This document shows, piece by piece, positions 1 to 10,877 of a DNA stretch of 64,000 bases. The DNA lies in contig JAPMAC010000207.1 in the NCBI GenBank assembly GCA_028671895.1, positions 3,224,001 to 3,288,000 on the forward strand, read 5' to 3'. This DNA comes from Oenanthe sinensis. Taxonomy: Eukaryota > Streptophyta > Magnoliopsida > Apiales > Apiaceae. The notes under the pieces are model-generated. The model was not told the DNA's origin, did no database searches, and saw only the letters and a list, made by a program, of their open reading frames with translations. A program made the position numbers and the translations under genes. Position 1 is the stretch's first letter. Each line of letters begins with the position of its first letter.

Positions 1-690
1 TCTTTAATCTCAAATTCCTTGTTCAAGTTTTTCTTTAATCTGTCAAAACAATGTCATCCACAAAAACTATTTAAATCACCATCTTCCCATTTCCATTTTT
101 CTTATAGAACATATTGTGACCTGCCCTTGATGATATCCTTGCATCTTTATCGACCTTTGAAAACTTGTCAAACCAAGTTCTTAGGGGTTGTTGAAGACCA
201 TATATAGAAACTTTTTAATCAAAAAACCGGAGTGCCGAATATTCCTTCCAATCCTGTGGAGTATCCATGTACACTTCCTTTTAAGTTTTCTTTGAGAAGG
301 GCATTCTTAACGTCAGATTGTTGAAGAGGTTAGTTCAAGTTCACTGCAATTGAAAGAAGAACATTGAAAGGAGAACACGTATAGTGTTAAATTTGGCCAC
401 CCAAGCAAATGTCTCTGTATAATTAATTACTTATCTTTAAGTAAAGACTTCGGCAACAAGACCGGCCTTTTATCTTTCCAATGAACCATTAGAGTTGAAT
501 TTAGGAGCAAAAACCCATTTACATCCCACTGTTTTCTTTCATTGATATAGTATAGTTGATTCCCAAGTTTGATTATTTTTTTCCAAAGCAATTATTTCTT
601 CCATGATAGCTTTCCTCCATTAGTAATCTACAAGGGAACTTGTACATTTTTCGGAATCTCCATTCTCCACATGATTAAGAGTATTGAGAA
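1..690 (-). pseudogene. Copia reverse transcriptase relic
   Basis: Translating the minus strand across several frames gives recognisable Copia RT blocks. There is a KTVGCKWVFAPKFNSNGSLE-like start near 540-470. An LYMVFNNP block near 205-220 matches the usual LYGLKQSP. Near 1-60 there is a degraded VDD-type catalytic region. Stops and frameshifts separate the blocks, so no product can be made. This is the 3' half of pol of the Copia relic, which continues off the left edge of the window. Confidence 0.8.
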
Positions 691-2049
691 AACAAGCAAA
701 TGGCAGTGAAACTTTTTCATGATTTTGGTACTAGATGAGATGTAAAGCAATAGTTAAAGATAAATCCTCATCATGTGAATTATAAAAAAGAACAAAACTA
801 GGAATTTGATTAGGTAAAGTAACTAAAGAAGTGTCTGGTCCATAGTTGCATGGTTTGTGGGTCAGCCTATGGAACCCCGATCCAGTTCCCACGTTCCGGA
901 ACACAATTCCTCTTTGACCCGGAACGTTGGGGATCACGCTCCAGTTCACCCCCTTGACGAACCACCTTTAACACCGGTGATCATTATGTGAAAAGGGGAA
1001 AGAATTAAAAAAAAGATAACTTGATACCATCTAGATTGTGCTTGTTCTCTTAGCGAATAATTTTTCCTCTATCTTCCCTTGAAAGAAACGAGAAATATCT
1101 AAATCGGTTTATGCTTAAAATATGAGATGAAATCTCTAATTCAAACTTCAGAGTAATAGTAGTAGCAGAACAGTCATTGGTGTTTAATATATATATATAT
1201 ATTATTAAAAAGGGATCCCCATATTGATCCATGAACCTGATTCATAACTCATCGTACCCGATTCACTCAAGCTAATGTTTCACATACCCGTACTCAAACC
1301 ACGTGCCCGATCGATCCGCGATCCATGCAACTATGGTCTTATCTTGGCATTACATGGATCTCATGGCAATGCTCATCGATCCTAGACCGTACATGTTTAG
1401 ATGAATGTATTCTGACATTTTATACCAAATTTCCTATTTTCATTTTGCGCATAACTTCTGTCAACTTGTGGATTTCCATAATGCTGATGTTTTTCAGTGT
1501 GAAACAAATTATTAGAGGGCAAATTTGTGGTACTTAAATTATGCATAAAGGACTCCTCAGTTGAGGAATGTTTAAATTTTCAAAAGAGCTTCCTCGGTTT
1601 GAGAGATATTTTAATTTGATTTTTTTAGTTTTCTAATTCTACCCTGTACAGTCCTGTTTTTCCTCGGGAAGAACTGTTCCAAATTTTTTAAATTTATATT
1701 TTCAACCTGGTCGAAAATTTTCATTTACAAAACCCCTTCAACAACCAGTTTTGAATTTGTAATCTCCCCCAAAAGATGAGGTGCAAAAAACATATGATTT
1801 TCAAAAAAATCTAACGTACATGGTCTCCAAAAAAATATTTTTAAACTTGGAATATAACACTTAAAACCCTTTTGTGCGATCGTGAATCCGTATTTTTGTT
1901 CAAATTTATGACAAAAAACAGTACAGCCAAATATTTTCAGTGATAGATCAAGGACTCAATTTGAATTTGGAAAAGTTTTTATAAATAAGTGAATTGGAGT
2001 TTCCAATATTAGAACCCTTGAAGGTACCTATTATTTAAAAAAGCTGTGT
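691..2049 (-). other. Decayed Copia integrase C-terminus and spacer
   Basis: No host gene is seen. Minus-strand fragments around 1560-2040 resemble the Copia integrase C-terminal/spacer region (a decayed FGC motif, followed by a block around FFENHMFFAP). About 830-960 and 1210-1330 are GC-richer patches with short repeated motifs (ccggaac-type, cccgatc-type) that I cannot assign. A short TA run lies at 1188-1201. Confidence 0.5.
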
Positions 2050-3343
2050 GTAATGAAGAGTCACCCCAAAAACATTTTTGGAAATTTTTAATATATAATA
2101 AAGTCATTGATATTTCCAAATAGGTTTGTTTTTCTTTCAGCAACCCCGTTGATAGGTGTCAACACAAGACTTTGTTGCACAATTTCTTTTTCTGAAAAAA
2201 ATTGTTTCAAAACTTGAGAAAATATGTTCAGCTTCATTAAATAAAGTTTATCCCGAGTTTCAGCACTACCAATCGTCATTCCTTTGACCAAGTCTTGAAA
2301 TTCACAAGTAGTTGATGAAAAATTATCCCTTGCAGCGAAGTTCGTGAGTCATCCGACTGATTGATAACAAATTACAAGACAATTTTGGAAGACAGAGAAC
2401 ATTATTAAGTGTGGATTTCTAGTTTAGGGAAGTTACCTGTATATTGTAAAGATTTTATGTGTGTATAGCTAGACATTGAGACTGATTGATTAGTTGTATC
2501 TGTTCCCTGATTTAGTGGTAGACGTATCACTGATCTTTAGGATCTAAATTGATCCATTTCTCTTTTTATATTCTGATGTTTACTGAATGAAAGATAACAA
2601 GCTTTCTCCAAAACTTTATTAAGAATTAGTGAAGTAATTCTTATAGAACCACTTTTGTTCCATCAGCAATTTTGACTTTTCATCTCCTGCCATCAGCAAT
2701 TTTGACTTTTCATTTCCTGCGGCAGGTGTAAGATAAGAACAAGGAATTTGGAGTCATATGAGTGGTCGCACTCGAATTAGTGATCCATATATTTTTGTGA
2801 AGAATAAGTGCATAATATGCTCTAAAATAAGTACTTTTTGTGAGAAAGAACATGAAGTTGAAGACTGTGGAGCATTCAGTAATTTGTACAAGGTGTCAAT
2901 TTGTTCCTTAGTGGAAGAAAGTCCTCCTGGATTTTGCAAAATTTTTGGATAATAATCAACCTTAACTACCAATTGGCTAATTTTTCATGAATTTTCAAGA
3001 AATTTTCCTCCTTATGCCAGAGTTGTTGTTCCCAAAAAGATTATCACTTTCCATCTCCATGAGAAGATTGAGTGTGAAGAGATGGAACCGATATAAAATC
3101 CAGAACCATGCATCACTATATTTCTACTTCTCTCTTATCGAAAAACATTAAACACATTCCAAATGGAAGGTAGTCAATTTCTATCCAAGAGATGACTCTT
3201 GATAACATCAAAACAATGGTTGACACCTGCCAAAAACATAAAAACACAGTCATTCTCTTGTCATTTATGAAATCTTGCCAAATAATGTGGATTTCCCTAT
3301 TCATCCGAGTAGCAACATATCTGCATATCGATAGATTTTCAGC
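2050..3343 (-). pseudogene. Copia gag end, protease and integrase relic
   Basis: Minus-strand frames give, in order, a gag C-terminal block (KEQIDTLYKLLNAPQSSTS, near 2870-2920), a degraded protease-region block with KVKIADG (duplicated near 2665-2720), and an integrase block ending in NGVAERK near 2130-2150, the usual Copia QQNGVAERK signature. Stops and frameshifts are frequent. Part of the same Copia relic whose gag start lies at 10080, on the other side of the Gypsy insertion. Confidence 0.75.
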
Positions 3344-3602
3344 TGGAACAAAAATCCCAAATGCATGTCCTAGGATATTTACTTGGCTATTATCATTGTT
3401 GCTATTGTCATTACTGATATTAGTATTAGTGGTGTGTATTAGTGAAGTGTGAGTGGTTAGTAGCAGTTAACCATGATTTACTGATTTTATATAATTGTAG
3501 CAGCCCTATAAAAAAGAAGGGGCGAACGAAGATGAAAATATTTCAAGTTTTATCTTGGCCTAATTAAGATTATCCTTCATAGCTTTGTTTTGGACCTACC
3601 CA
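3344..3602 (+). repeat. 5' LTR of the small Gypsy element
   Basis: Starts TGGAACAAAAATCCC and ends GGACCTACCCA. It shares long blocks with 9224-9516, for example TCCTAGGATATTTACT against TCCTAGAATATTTACT, and TAGTGAAGTGTGAGTGGTTAG against AAGTGAAGTGTTAGTGGTTAG without the flanking bases. About 259 bp and clearly diverged from its partner. Confidence 0.75.
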
Positions 3603-3603
3603 T

Positions 3604-3616
3604 TGGTATCAGAGCT
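3604..3616 (+). other. Primer-binding site (tRNA-iMet)
   Basis: TGGTATCAGAGCT lies directly after the left LTR. This is the standard plant LTR-retrotransposon primer site complementary to the 3' end of initiator tRNA-Met. Confidence 0.85.
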
Positions 3617-3689
3617 AGCATGAATAATGGCAACAAATAGAGAGAATGTGGGGTTGGGGATCTTTAAAATAGTGTGAGCATAATAGAAA

Positions 3690-5060
3690 TTTACAACTAA
3701 CTAATCGAGGTACAACCACTAAGGAGGTTACAAAAGATTAAGATGAAACACAAAATATAATACTGAAAGAGGAACACACAAAGTTTATTGCTTAGATAAT
3801 ATTGTCTAAAATAAGATGACTTGAACCATTACAAAGGATCCTTACTTATAGTAGTGTCGGACGAGACAACTAGATAGGGGAAATTTCACAAGCCAATACG
3901 AACATGACACGTATAAGGATATCTTATCACAAATGTTAAGATTATCTTTACAAGATTACAAAACACACTTAGGCTGTCATGTGTAAAGAATATCTTATCT
4001 TATATGATAATAATATATTTTTTCCATTTTATTTAATACACCACACACTTTTATTTATTACAAACATTATGATTACAAAATATAAATATATATTCCCTTT
4101 CTCTTCACCCTGGTGAAAAAGGTCATGGCTCCATATCTTCTTCTTAGCTCCCTGAAGATACATGAACACTGTATTTAAGACCTGGAAGATATTGTTGAGT
4201 AACCCGCTCATCTAACACCATAAGGTGTTAGAGGAAGGTTCCAATTATATCTTGTATTATATTTTAAAACCCCCCTCACTCGAAATCCCATTTTTGGGTT
4301 GAAGAATGAATCACGGGCGCCCATCTTTGGGGAATAATTTTGTCTTCATGTCCCTTATAAATTGTGAGAATATTGGGGGTGGCAGGGAGTCGAACCTGAG
4401 ACCCCCGCTAACCAAGCTTTGATACCTTATTGAGTTACCGGTTCTCCTAAAACCTCAAGATTTTAGAGAAAGACCCCAATTCGATCTTATATTATATTTT
4501 AACAGATACTTGTCGAATAACGGAGGAGTTCTTATATGGAGACTGAAATTTGGGTGGCCTGGGTCATCCAAATATTTTGTAACTGTTTCCAGACTTAATT
4601 TCAAATGACAGTCTTGAATGTCCACCGGAGAATGATGTTTGGTTTTTCTAATGTCTTTGGGAGTCCCGGTGGAACTTCAGTGAGGGAAATATTGTTGACT
4701 TCGCACATTAGTACCTTACGCTGGTCTGCTGGCCTGTTGGTATCATATATTGGATCCTTATAGGAAGTACTTCAGTACTGTCTTTGAATGATCAGCTTGT
4801 CGTTCTCAATGGTAATGATTCTTTGGCGGTTAAATTGGACTAGAATGGAGCGTTGATCCCGTACACCATTGTTACTATTTCTTTCTTCTACCATTAAGTT
4901 TTCACGCTAGAAAGTTGAGTCTTCAAATAGGTTTAACCATTTAAAAAGATGCTTGTACTTCTTTTTGCACGGTTTCATGTCTTCTACAACAAGACATTGA
5001 AGCAGGTCTGTTTTGTCAAATATCATTCTAAAAGGACACATTTTCACAAAATACCAGAGA
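3690..5060 (-). repeat. Left inverted arm of the pararetrovirus fragment
   Basis: The reverse complement matches 7380-8455 over most of its length, including blocks around CAATAAACTTTGTG, GATTGTCTTGAATGTC-like sequence and TCAACGCTC. The only large interruption is the TRIM at 4193-4504. This arm is in normal order after the RNase H region, so it probably represents the 3' end of the viral polyprotein plus the non-coding region. Confidence 0.75.
4193..4504 (-). mobile_element. TRIM retrotransposon with 77-bp terminal repeats
   Basis: Minus-strand element starting TGTTAAAATATAATA and ending GGTTACTCAACA. Terminal direct repeats of 77 bp (4428-4504 and 4193-4269) are diverged but alignable. The primer site AGGTATCAAAGC (4427-4416) directly abuts the upstream repeat, and a purine tract GAGTGAGGGGGG precedes the other. 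The flanks are GATAC (4505-4509) and GATAT (4188-4192). The matching point of the right pararetrovirus arm lacks the insert, which confirms the boundaries and a 5-bp target duplication. No coding capacity, as expected for a TRIM. Confidence 0.8.
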
Positions 5061-7380
5061 AACATATATGCTTCTTAAGGGAAACTAAATTTAAATCTCT
5101 CATTAAACACGAGAATTGTCAAGAAAGAACAGGTAGGGTGTAGAGAAAGTTTGGCAAGTGGGCCCTCAGTCAAACTATATCGCCGAATATAGATTTTCTG
5201 AAAAACAATAAAGTTTGACATAGATATTTTTTTGTAAGACAAAATAAAGTATCTTGTCTTTTATATGAGGTGGAAGATCATCTGTTTAAATAGAGTATAT
5301 CAGCGGGAATATTGAGGATATTGTCCTTTAGGTCCATGATAAGAAATCTGGAAGAAATTTGTTTTTCCTTTGATGTGTTTGGTTTTAAATTTCTTTTATA
5401 AAAACCAATTTGCTCATCTGAGGAGTTGAGATTGAGGCAACATTTTCTGTTTGAACTTCAACATTTTTGGAAATGTCGACATATCTAATTCAATGAGAAA
5501 GTGTTGTCCTATCAAATGCAATTAGAAATTTTCAATTCCTCTTTTTATTACCAGAATCTCTTTATAAGTGGAGTGATAAAGAAGTTCTGCACTTAAATGC
5601 TCCATTTTTATATTCATATATTTGTCTCTTCCCTTTTTCTTCTTCAAGAAGAACTGCTCCCCAAAACATATTACTGTCGCGTCAGTCAAAAGAACCATTT
5701 TTCCTTTAGAAGGAATCTTTAGTGATGACAAGGTTTTAGTTAGAGATTTTAACCTTTTAAACGCATCGGTGCATGGTTGACTCCATGGTTGGGCATCTTT
5801 CCTTAGTTGATTTCCTTAGTTGATTAGTTAGTGGAGTCCTGTACTTGATTAGATCATATATGAAATCTGCCATGTAATTCACAATCCCTAGAAACTATTG
5901 GACCTTCTTAAATATGAGATTTTCATCCGGAAATGATACAACTGGGTTGCAATATGAGGCTAGAGCTGATATTGACCATTTGAGATGTGCATTCCTAAAA
6001 AATCAATATCTGTTTCACCAGTGATCATCTTTTTCTCTACAAGCATGATTCCATGACTTTTGACTAAGTGATGAAACTTAGATAGTAGATCATGATGATA
6101 ATCTATATCTAGAGGAATAGTAGAATAGAGATTAATGTTCCTGAGGTTACTTCACGTAACTTTCCTGAGGTAAAAAAATTCTCATATAAATATACGAGGG
6201 TGTTATTGTAATTACATAGAATTATATACAATTCAAAAATACTCATACTAAAAAATACTAGTACCTTGGGTAATTTTCCTGAGCTAATCTCAGGAACTTT
6301 ATTCTCATATATCATCAATGTAGACCAAAGCGTTATCCATGATGGGCTGAAAAATCCTTGACATTGCCTTCTGAAATAGTAATAGAGCCGGTTTTAATTC
6401 AAAAGGTACCATTGTCCAATGATAATGTCGTTCAGGTATTCAAAATTATGTCTTTTGCCTCTCATCTGGATGTAACTCAGTTGCAAAAATCCTGACTTGA
6501 GATCAAACTTTGAAAATATCTTTGCTTGAGAAAGTTTCTGGAATAATGCCTCTCTCTTTGGCGAAAAAAACTTATCATCTTCTAAGAAATGATTCAAAGG
6601 CTAATAATTTATTTCCAACCTTAATTTTCCTCGAGCATGCTTAGATCTTTTATCGACATGAAGGCTTCATAGGCCCATTGAGATTTAGTGTTCTCTATAA
6701 GCACTTCTTGCTGGAATTGATCAACTTTTTTAATAGCAAGAACATAATGATATGGATTCATACCTTTGTGACTTGCCTTTGTCGGATTGATATTTTGTTC
6801 TTTTTAAGAGGCAAGTAGACAAAGAATTCCGGATTTTTCCATAATGGACGAGAGCACTTTTGAAGAAACTTTGTATGAGTTTCTGCATAGAGGTTCTAGC
6901 TATTTCTTCTTTCATTGGAAATAGGATCTCAACAGGGTACACGTGTAGCATCTATGTCTAAGGCAGCAAATGATTCTTATTTCTTATGCTTGAGACCTTT
7001 CTTACTCCAGAACACTCTTTAAAGATTATGTAATATATCAATCCAATTAAGAGATCTTTTCCAGGTAATTCTGATCCGTAAACTTGATGCTTAACGACAT
7101 ATTTAGGAAATAGTTGAATATTGATAGGTTTTCCTATAAAGAGTAATCACAAAGATATCACCATTAGCTGCACCAAACGCCTTGAATGAAATTTTCTTCA
7201 TCTTCTACCGCTGGATAGCCTTGAGTAAAGAATATCAGGCTTGCTCCGTCCTTAACTAAGACCTTGCCTTCACTAAAGATTCCTTCTACAGGAAATATCT
7301 TGTACAAGGAAATAGTGATGGCAAGGTCTTAATCCTTTTTCCTCGAAATAGTTGTACCTTTTGGATTAAAACCGGCTCCA
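5060..7380 (-). pseudogene. Pararetrovirus polyprotein relic (RT-RNase H)
   Basis: Decayed minus-strand coding sequence. The region 6394-6597 contains an RT block with the FSKFDLKSGF motif typical of caulimovirid RT. A YIDD-type catalytic block lies near 6300-6330. The region 5522-5731 matches the start of RNase H, with a conserved Asp context (LLTDA). Upstream minus-strand blocks near 6600-6950 look like the protease-RT linker. Stops and frameshifts break every domain, and a 161-bp insert (6137-6297) cuts the RT just after the catalytic region. No function is expected. Confidence 0.7.
6137..6297. repeat. Small insertion with inverted ends, MITE-like
   Basis: A 161-bp segment beginning GTTCCTGAGGTTAC and ending CTAATCTCAGGAAC. 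The ends are inverted copies over about 9-13 bp, and CCTGAG is repeated inside both ends. It interrupts the pararetrovirus RT shortly after the catalytic region. I could not settle a target-site duplication, so the superfamily is open. Confidence 0.45.
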
Positions 7381-8455
7381 TCACTATTTCACAAAGGAAT
7401 CTTATTTGAATTAGAGTATATCATCGAAGGACAAAACAGACCTACTTCAATGTCTTTCTATAGCAGACATGAAACCATGCAAAAAGAAGTACATGAAGCT
7501 TTTTAAATGATTAACCCTATTTAGAGACTCAACGTTCTAGCGTGAAAACTTAAGGCCAGAAGAAAATCGTAACAATGGAGTAAGGGATCAACGCTAGATT
7601 TTTGTCCAATTTAACTGTCAAAGAATCATTACCATTGAGGACGACAAGCTGATCATTTAAAGATAGTAGTAGAATACTTTCTATAATGATCCAATATATG
7701 ATAACAACAAGCCACCCGACTAGCATAAGGTAGTAATGTGCGAAGTCAACAATATTCCCCTCACTGGAGTTCCCCCGGGACTCCCAGAAACATATTGGAA
7801 AAAATCAAACATCCTTCCGTAAGACTATGTGGCGGATATTCAAGACTGTCATTTGAAATTAAGTTTAAAAAAGATTACAAAAGATTTGGATGACCCAAAC
7901 CACCCAGATTTCAGGCTTCATAAGAGAACTTCTCCTCGATCTTCAAGTATCTTCCAAGTCTTAAATACAGTGTTCTTGTATCTTCAGGGAGCGAAGAAAA
8001 AGATATGGAGTCATGACCTTTTATCACCAGGGAGAAGACAAAGGGAATATATATTTATATTTTATAATCATTATGTTTGTAATAAATAGAAGTGTGTGGT
8101 GTGTATTAAATAAAGATAAAGTGGAAAAGATATATTCTCATCTTATAAGATAAGATATTTCTTACACATGGCATTCTAAGTGTGTTTTGTAATCTTGTAA
8201 AGATAATCTTATCATTTGTGATAATATATCCTTGCACGTGTCATGTTTGTATTGGCTTGTGAAATTTACCGCTATTTAGTTGCCCCTTCCGAGACTAGGG
8301 ATCCTTTGTAATGGTTTAAAGCATCTTAGTCTTAGCCAGTATTATCTAAGCAATAAACTTTGTGCGTTCTTCCTCTTTCAGTATTATATTTTGTGTTTTA
8401 TTTTATTTTTCTTGTAACCACCTTATTGGTTGTACCTCTATCAGTTAGTTGTAAA
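7380..8455 (+). repeat. Right inverted arm of the pararetrovirus fragment
   Basis: Reverse-complement copy of 3690-5060 without the TRIM. It carries a short open stretch (7829-8089) that is the counterpart of the left arm. Relative to the polyprotein it points the opposite way, so the fragment is a rearranged head-to-head structure and not a simple viral genome copy. Confidence 0.75.
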
Positions 8456-8499
8456 CTCGACGAACAACATTCTATTCCAAGTTGGCCAAAGATCGAATT

Positions 8500-9130
8500 T
8501 TGAAAATTTTCAGGTGATGATCCAACATAATGGTTTAATGAAGTAGAGCAGTTTTTTGAGTATCAAGGCACCATAGAGACAGTAAAGGGTGTGTTCAGGT
8601 GTGTTAGCTTCTTTAAACCTTGAGGGAGAAGCAAACCAGTGGTAATGACGCACGTACAAGGAAGATAGATGAGAGGTGATGTGCGAGAACTCTCAACTTT
8701 CACGATGAGAGGTGATGGCCCGTCTGATTACTAAGATTTTGACGAGGCACTATTGTGGGTCGAACCACTAGGCTCATTACGTGACTATCAAAAGGAATTT
8801 GAAAGGGGGGGGGGACAAAATGTTCAAACTGACAACAATAAAAGACAATTGGTTTTGCAAGAATGAAGGATGAACAACTCATTCATCAGCAAAACGCTCA
8901 GTGATAAAGGAGGTAGGGGTGCAGAGACAACTACAAAATCCCCACCATCTTTTCGTAATCAATTTGAGTTAACGTCAACAAAAAGACAATGCCTATAACT
9001 GTGAAGCGCCTTGAGATGAAATGCCAAGAAAACGGACTCAAGGCCTCTGTTTCAATTGTGACAAAAAATTCACATCAGGTCACAAGTGTGGAGGAGCCAA
9101 ACTCTTGTTAGTAGAAGGAGATGGTACCAT
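8500..9130 (+). pseudogene. Gypsy gag relic with zinc knuckle
   Basis: Plus-strand frames give a gag block (FSGDDPT, then WFNEVEQFFEYQGT) near 8510-8570. Near 9035-9110 follows a CCHC-type zinc knuckle (CFNCDKKFTSGHKC, one residue off the strict spacing). Frames shift and stops occur between them. The gag is followed by only about 90 bp before the right LTR, so pol has been deleted. Ty3/Gypsy, probably chromovirus-like by its gag and knuckle style. Confidence 0.7.
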
Positions 9131-9223
9131 AGATGATGAGTTCATAACAAGGGAACCTAGTTCTTAACTCCAACTTTGAGGATAAGGTTGTGGCGAAAGG
9201 GAGGGGTAATGATAGGTCTCTAA

Positions 9224-9516
9224 TGTTACAAATATCCTAGATGCATCTCCTAGAATATTTACTAGGCAATTACTGTTGTTGCTATTATTATTACTAATAT
9301 TAATAATAGTGGTGGGTGTTATAAGTGAAGTGTTAGTGGTTAGTAGTACGTGTTGGCAGTTATTTTCCATGTTCTGCTTATGAATGTAATGGACAGTTAC
9401 GAACGAGAAGATTTGTAGCAGCTGTTCAATGAAGGCGAGAGTGAGTTGGTGAAAATATTTTAGGTTTTATCTTAGCCTAAATAAGATATCTTCATAGCTT
9501 TGACCGGGACCTCACA
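9224..9516 (+). repeat. 3' LTR of the small Gypsy element
   Basis: Starts TGTTACAAATATCC and ends near GGGACCTCACA. Partner of 3344-3602. A purine-rich tract GAAAGGGAGGGG lies just upstream. Short open frames in this repeat are not genes. Confidence 0.7.
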
Positions 9517-10080
9517 CATATAACAAGCATCCCATTGTAGTATGATGGAATATCTTGATTCTCTTGAATGGACAACCATAAATTTTTCCCTACACCGAAA
9601 GTTGAAAAAAATGCTCTACATTAGAATAAGATTCAAGACAGCTGCCCATATTTACCTAGCCTCCATGTATATGTGCAGATATCTAGCAGATTCCGCCATT
9701 GAGTTTCGAAGCCAAGAAGTAATTGTGGAATTCTTTTGATCTCCATCGATGAAAATTCGGATCAATTTCTTTTGGCCGAGCCACTTTCCATGTTAGATGT
9801 CTAAGCTTACCTCTGCCACTGAGAGCAAGTTTCACTGATTGGGCCATTGTAAGAAATTGTAGCCATTCAAGCAGACAACAGTAATTTGTAGAGATGTTTG
9901 ACTACCTATTTCCATAGTATTCAAGGACTGAAGTAGGGACTGATCAGGAAGAGAGACAACAGTCGGAGATGAAGATACTGAAATTTTATTATCTTCTGTA
10001 GATAATGAAAATGTTTGCATTTTAGTATAATCTGAAGCAGGTGCAGATGACATGATTATCATTCTTCCTTGTAGAAGCAA
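9517..10080 (-). pseudogene. Copia gag N-terminal relic
   Basis: The open stretch 9832-10080 (82 codons) gives a gag start ending in ITVVCLNGYNFLQWPNQ, matching the Copia L-x-G-x-N-(F/Y)-x-x-W block. Further minus-strand frames continue with VKLALSGRGKLRHLTWKV near 9785-9835, another typical gag block. Frames are broken, and the sequence stops at the Gypsy insertion and resumes below 3343. Confidence 0.75.
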
Positions 10081-10194
10081 CAGAGTGAATTAGGACAGAC
10101 TAAAACAGGAAGAAAAAAAGTCGAAAGGTGTAATTTTTTGTAAACTGTGAAGAAAATCTCCTAGCAAAATTAGCAAAATGTTAATCTGATACCG

Positions 10195-10416
10195 TGTAGT
10201 TTAGGAGGGTATGATAATTCTTCATTACGTTTTACATAAATAACAAGACTATTTATAGACTAACTAGAGTTAATCTATACAGACAAACTAACCGCTTGTA
10301 CAGTAATTTTCTAAATCACCGTTCCAACTTGTTACTCTAACTAACCTATACAACCAGTATCTGACTCATCTATACAACTGTATTCCTTATAGTTAGGAAC
10401 TGAATATTCAACGGCA
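10195..10416 (-). repeat. 5' LTR of the Copia relic
   Basis: On the minus strand it begins TGCCGTTGAATATTC and ends ...CTAAACTACA. It is followed by a decayed primer site (GGTATCAGA, 10193-10185) and then gag. Its partner LTR would lie left of the window, so the outer boundary (10416) is inferred only from the TG start. Confidence 0.55.
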
Positions 10417-10461
10417 CTGTTTTGTGCTTGTTTGGTATGTGTTATATTTTAGGGCTGTTTA

Positions 10462-10833
10462 GAGCATCTCCAACCCCATTCTTTATAGTTCTCTAAAGAA
10501 ATTTATAATAACAACTCTTCAAATTTTAAAGAACCAAAAAGGTGTTTTGCTCCAATGGTATTCTCTATATTGATTATCTATAAATTATAATAAACAAAGA
10601 AAATGAAAAAAAGAAGCCTAAATACAAAAGAAGTGGATAATTTGAGAGTGAAAGTCTAGGGGGGCAATTTTGAAGAATGGAGTTGGCTAGCAAATTTGGA
10701 TAACAAAGATGGAGAATTGTAAAATTTTACATAATGGCTTGCTTCCCTTGGAGTACTATTTTTTATTCCCATTCTCTACATTACCTTGCCACGTCATTTT
10801 TTTAAAGAAGGGGTTGCAAGGTTGGAGATGCTC
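10462..10833. mobile_element. MITE with TTA target duplication (Tourist/PIF-like)
   Basis: Starts GAGCATCTCCAACCCC and ends GGTTGGAGATGCTC, giving terminal inverted repeats of at least 14 bp. Both sides are flanked by TTA (10459-10461 and 10834-10836). A 3-bp TTA duplication is the hallmark of PIF/Harbinger-derived Tourist MITEs. The interior has no ORF. It sits about 40 bp before the first visible DUF639 exon, inside the upstream intron or flank. Confidence 0.8.
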
Positions 10834-10877
10834 TTAATGTTATGCATTTTTTAATTGAAAATGGCATCTCAATGCAG

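Larger units (their letters stand above)
3690..8455 (-). mobile_element. Endogenous pararetrovirus fragment with inverted arms
   Basis: A block of caulimovirid-like sequence inserted between the primer site and gag of the small Gypsy element. The middle (about 5060-7380) reads on the minus strand as a decayed polyprotein with RT and RNase H. It is flanked by arms of about 1.1-1.4 kb that are inverted copies of each other. The many stops and insertions show a dead integrated copy. The RT blocks look closer to Caulimoviridae than to Gypsy, but a Florendovirus- or Petuvirus-like placement is a guess. Confidence 0.7.
3344..9516 (+). mobile_element. Internally deleted Ty3/Gypsy element
   Basis: Two related direct repeats (3344-3602 and 9224-9516) start TG and end CA, and the left one is followed by a tRNA-Met primer site. 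The interior keeps a gag relic (about 8500-9130) joined directly to a purine-rich tract (about 9196-9210) before the right LTR, so protease, RT and integrase are missing. A pararetrovirus fragment (3690-8455) sits between primer site and gag. The element interrupts the gag of the Copia relic. I could not identify a target-site duplication, which fits its age. Confidence 0.75.
1..10416 (-). mobile_element. Old Ty1/Copia retrotransposon relic, interrupted
   Basis: Minus-strand Copia element whose 3' end lies beyond position 1. Reading from high to low coordinates there is an LTR (10195-10416), a decayed tRNA-Met primer site (about 10185-10193), gag (10080-9517), a Gypsy insertion (9516-3344), then the rest of gag, protease and integrase (3343-2050), a spacer, and reverse transcriptase (690-1). 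All domains carry many stops and frameshifts, so the element is long dead. Order and residues follow the Copia plan PR-INT-RT. The lineage was not resolved. Confidence 0.8.

Noticed and set aside
4370..4430. SINE or tRNA relic from GGTTCGACTCC
   Set aside because: The 77-bp terminal repeats, primer site and 5-bp duplication show a TRIM instead.
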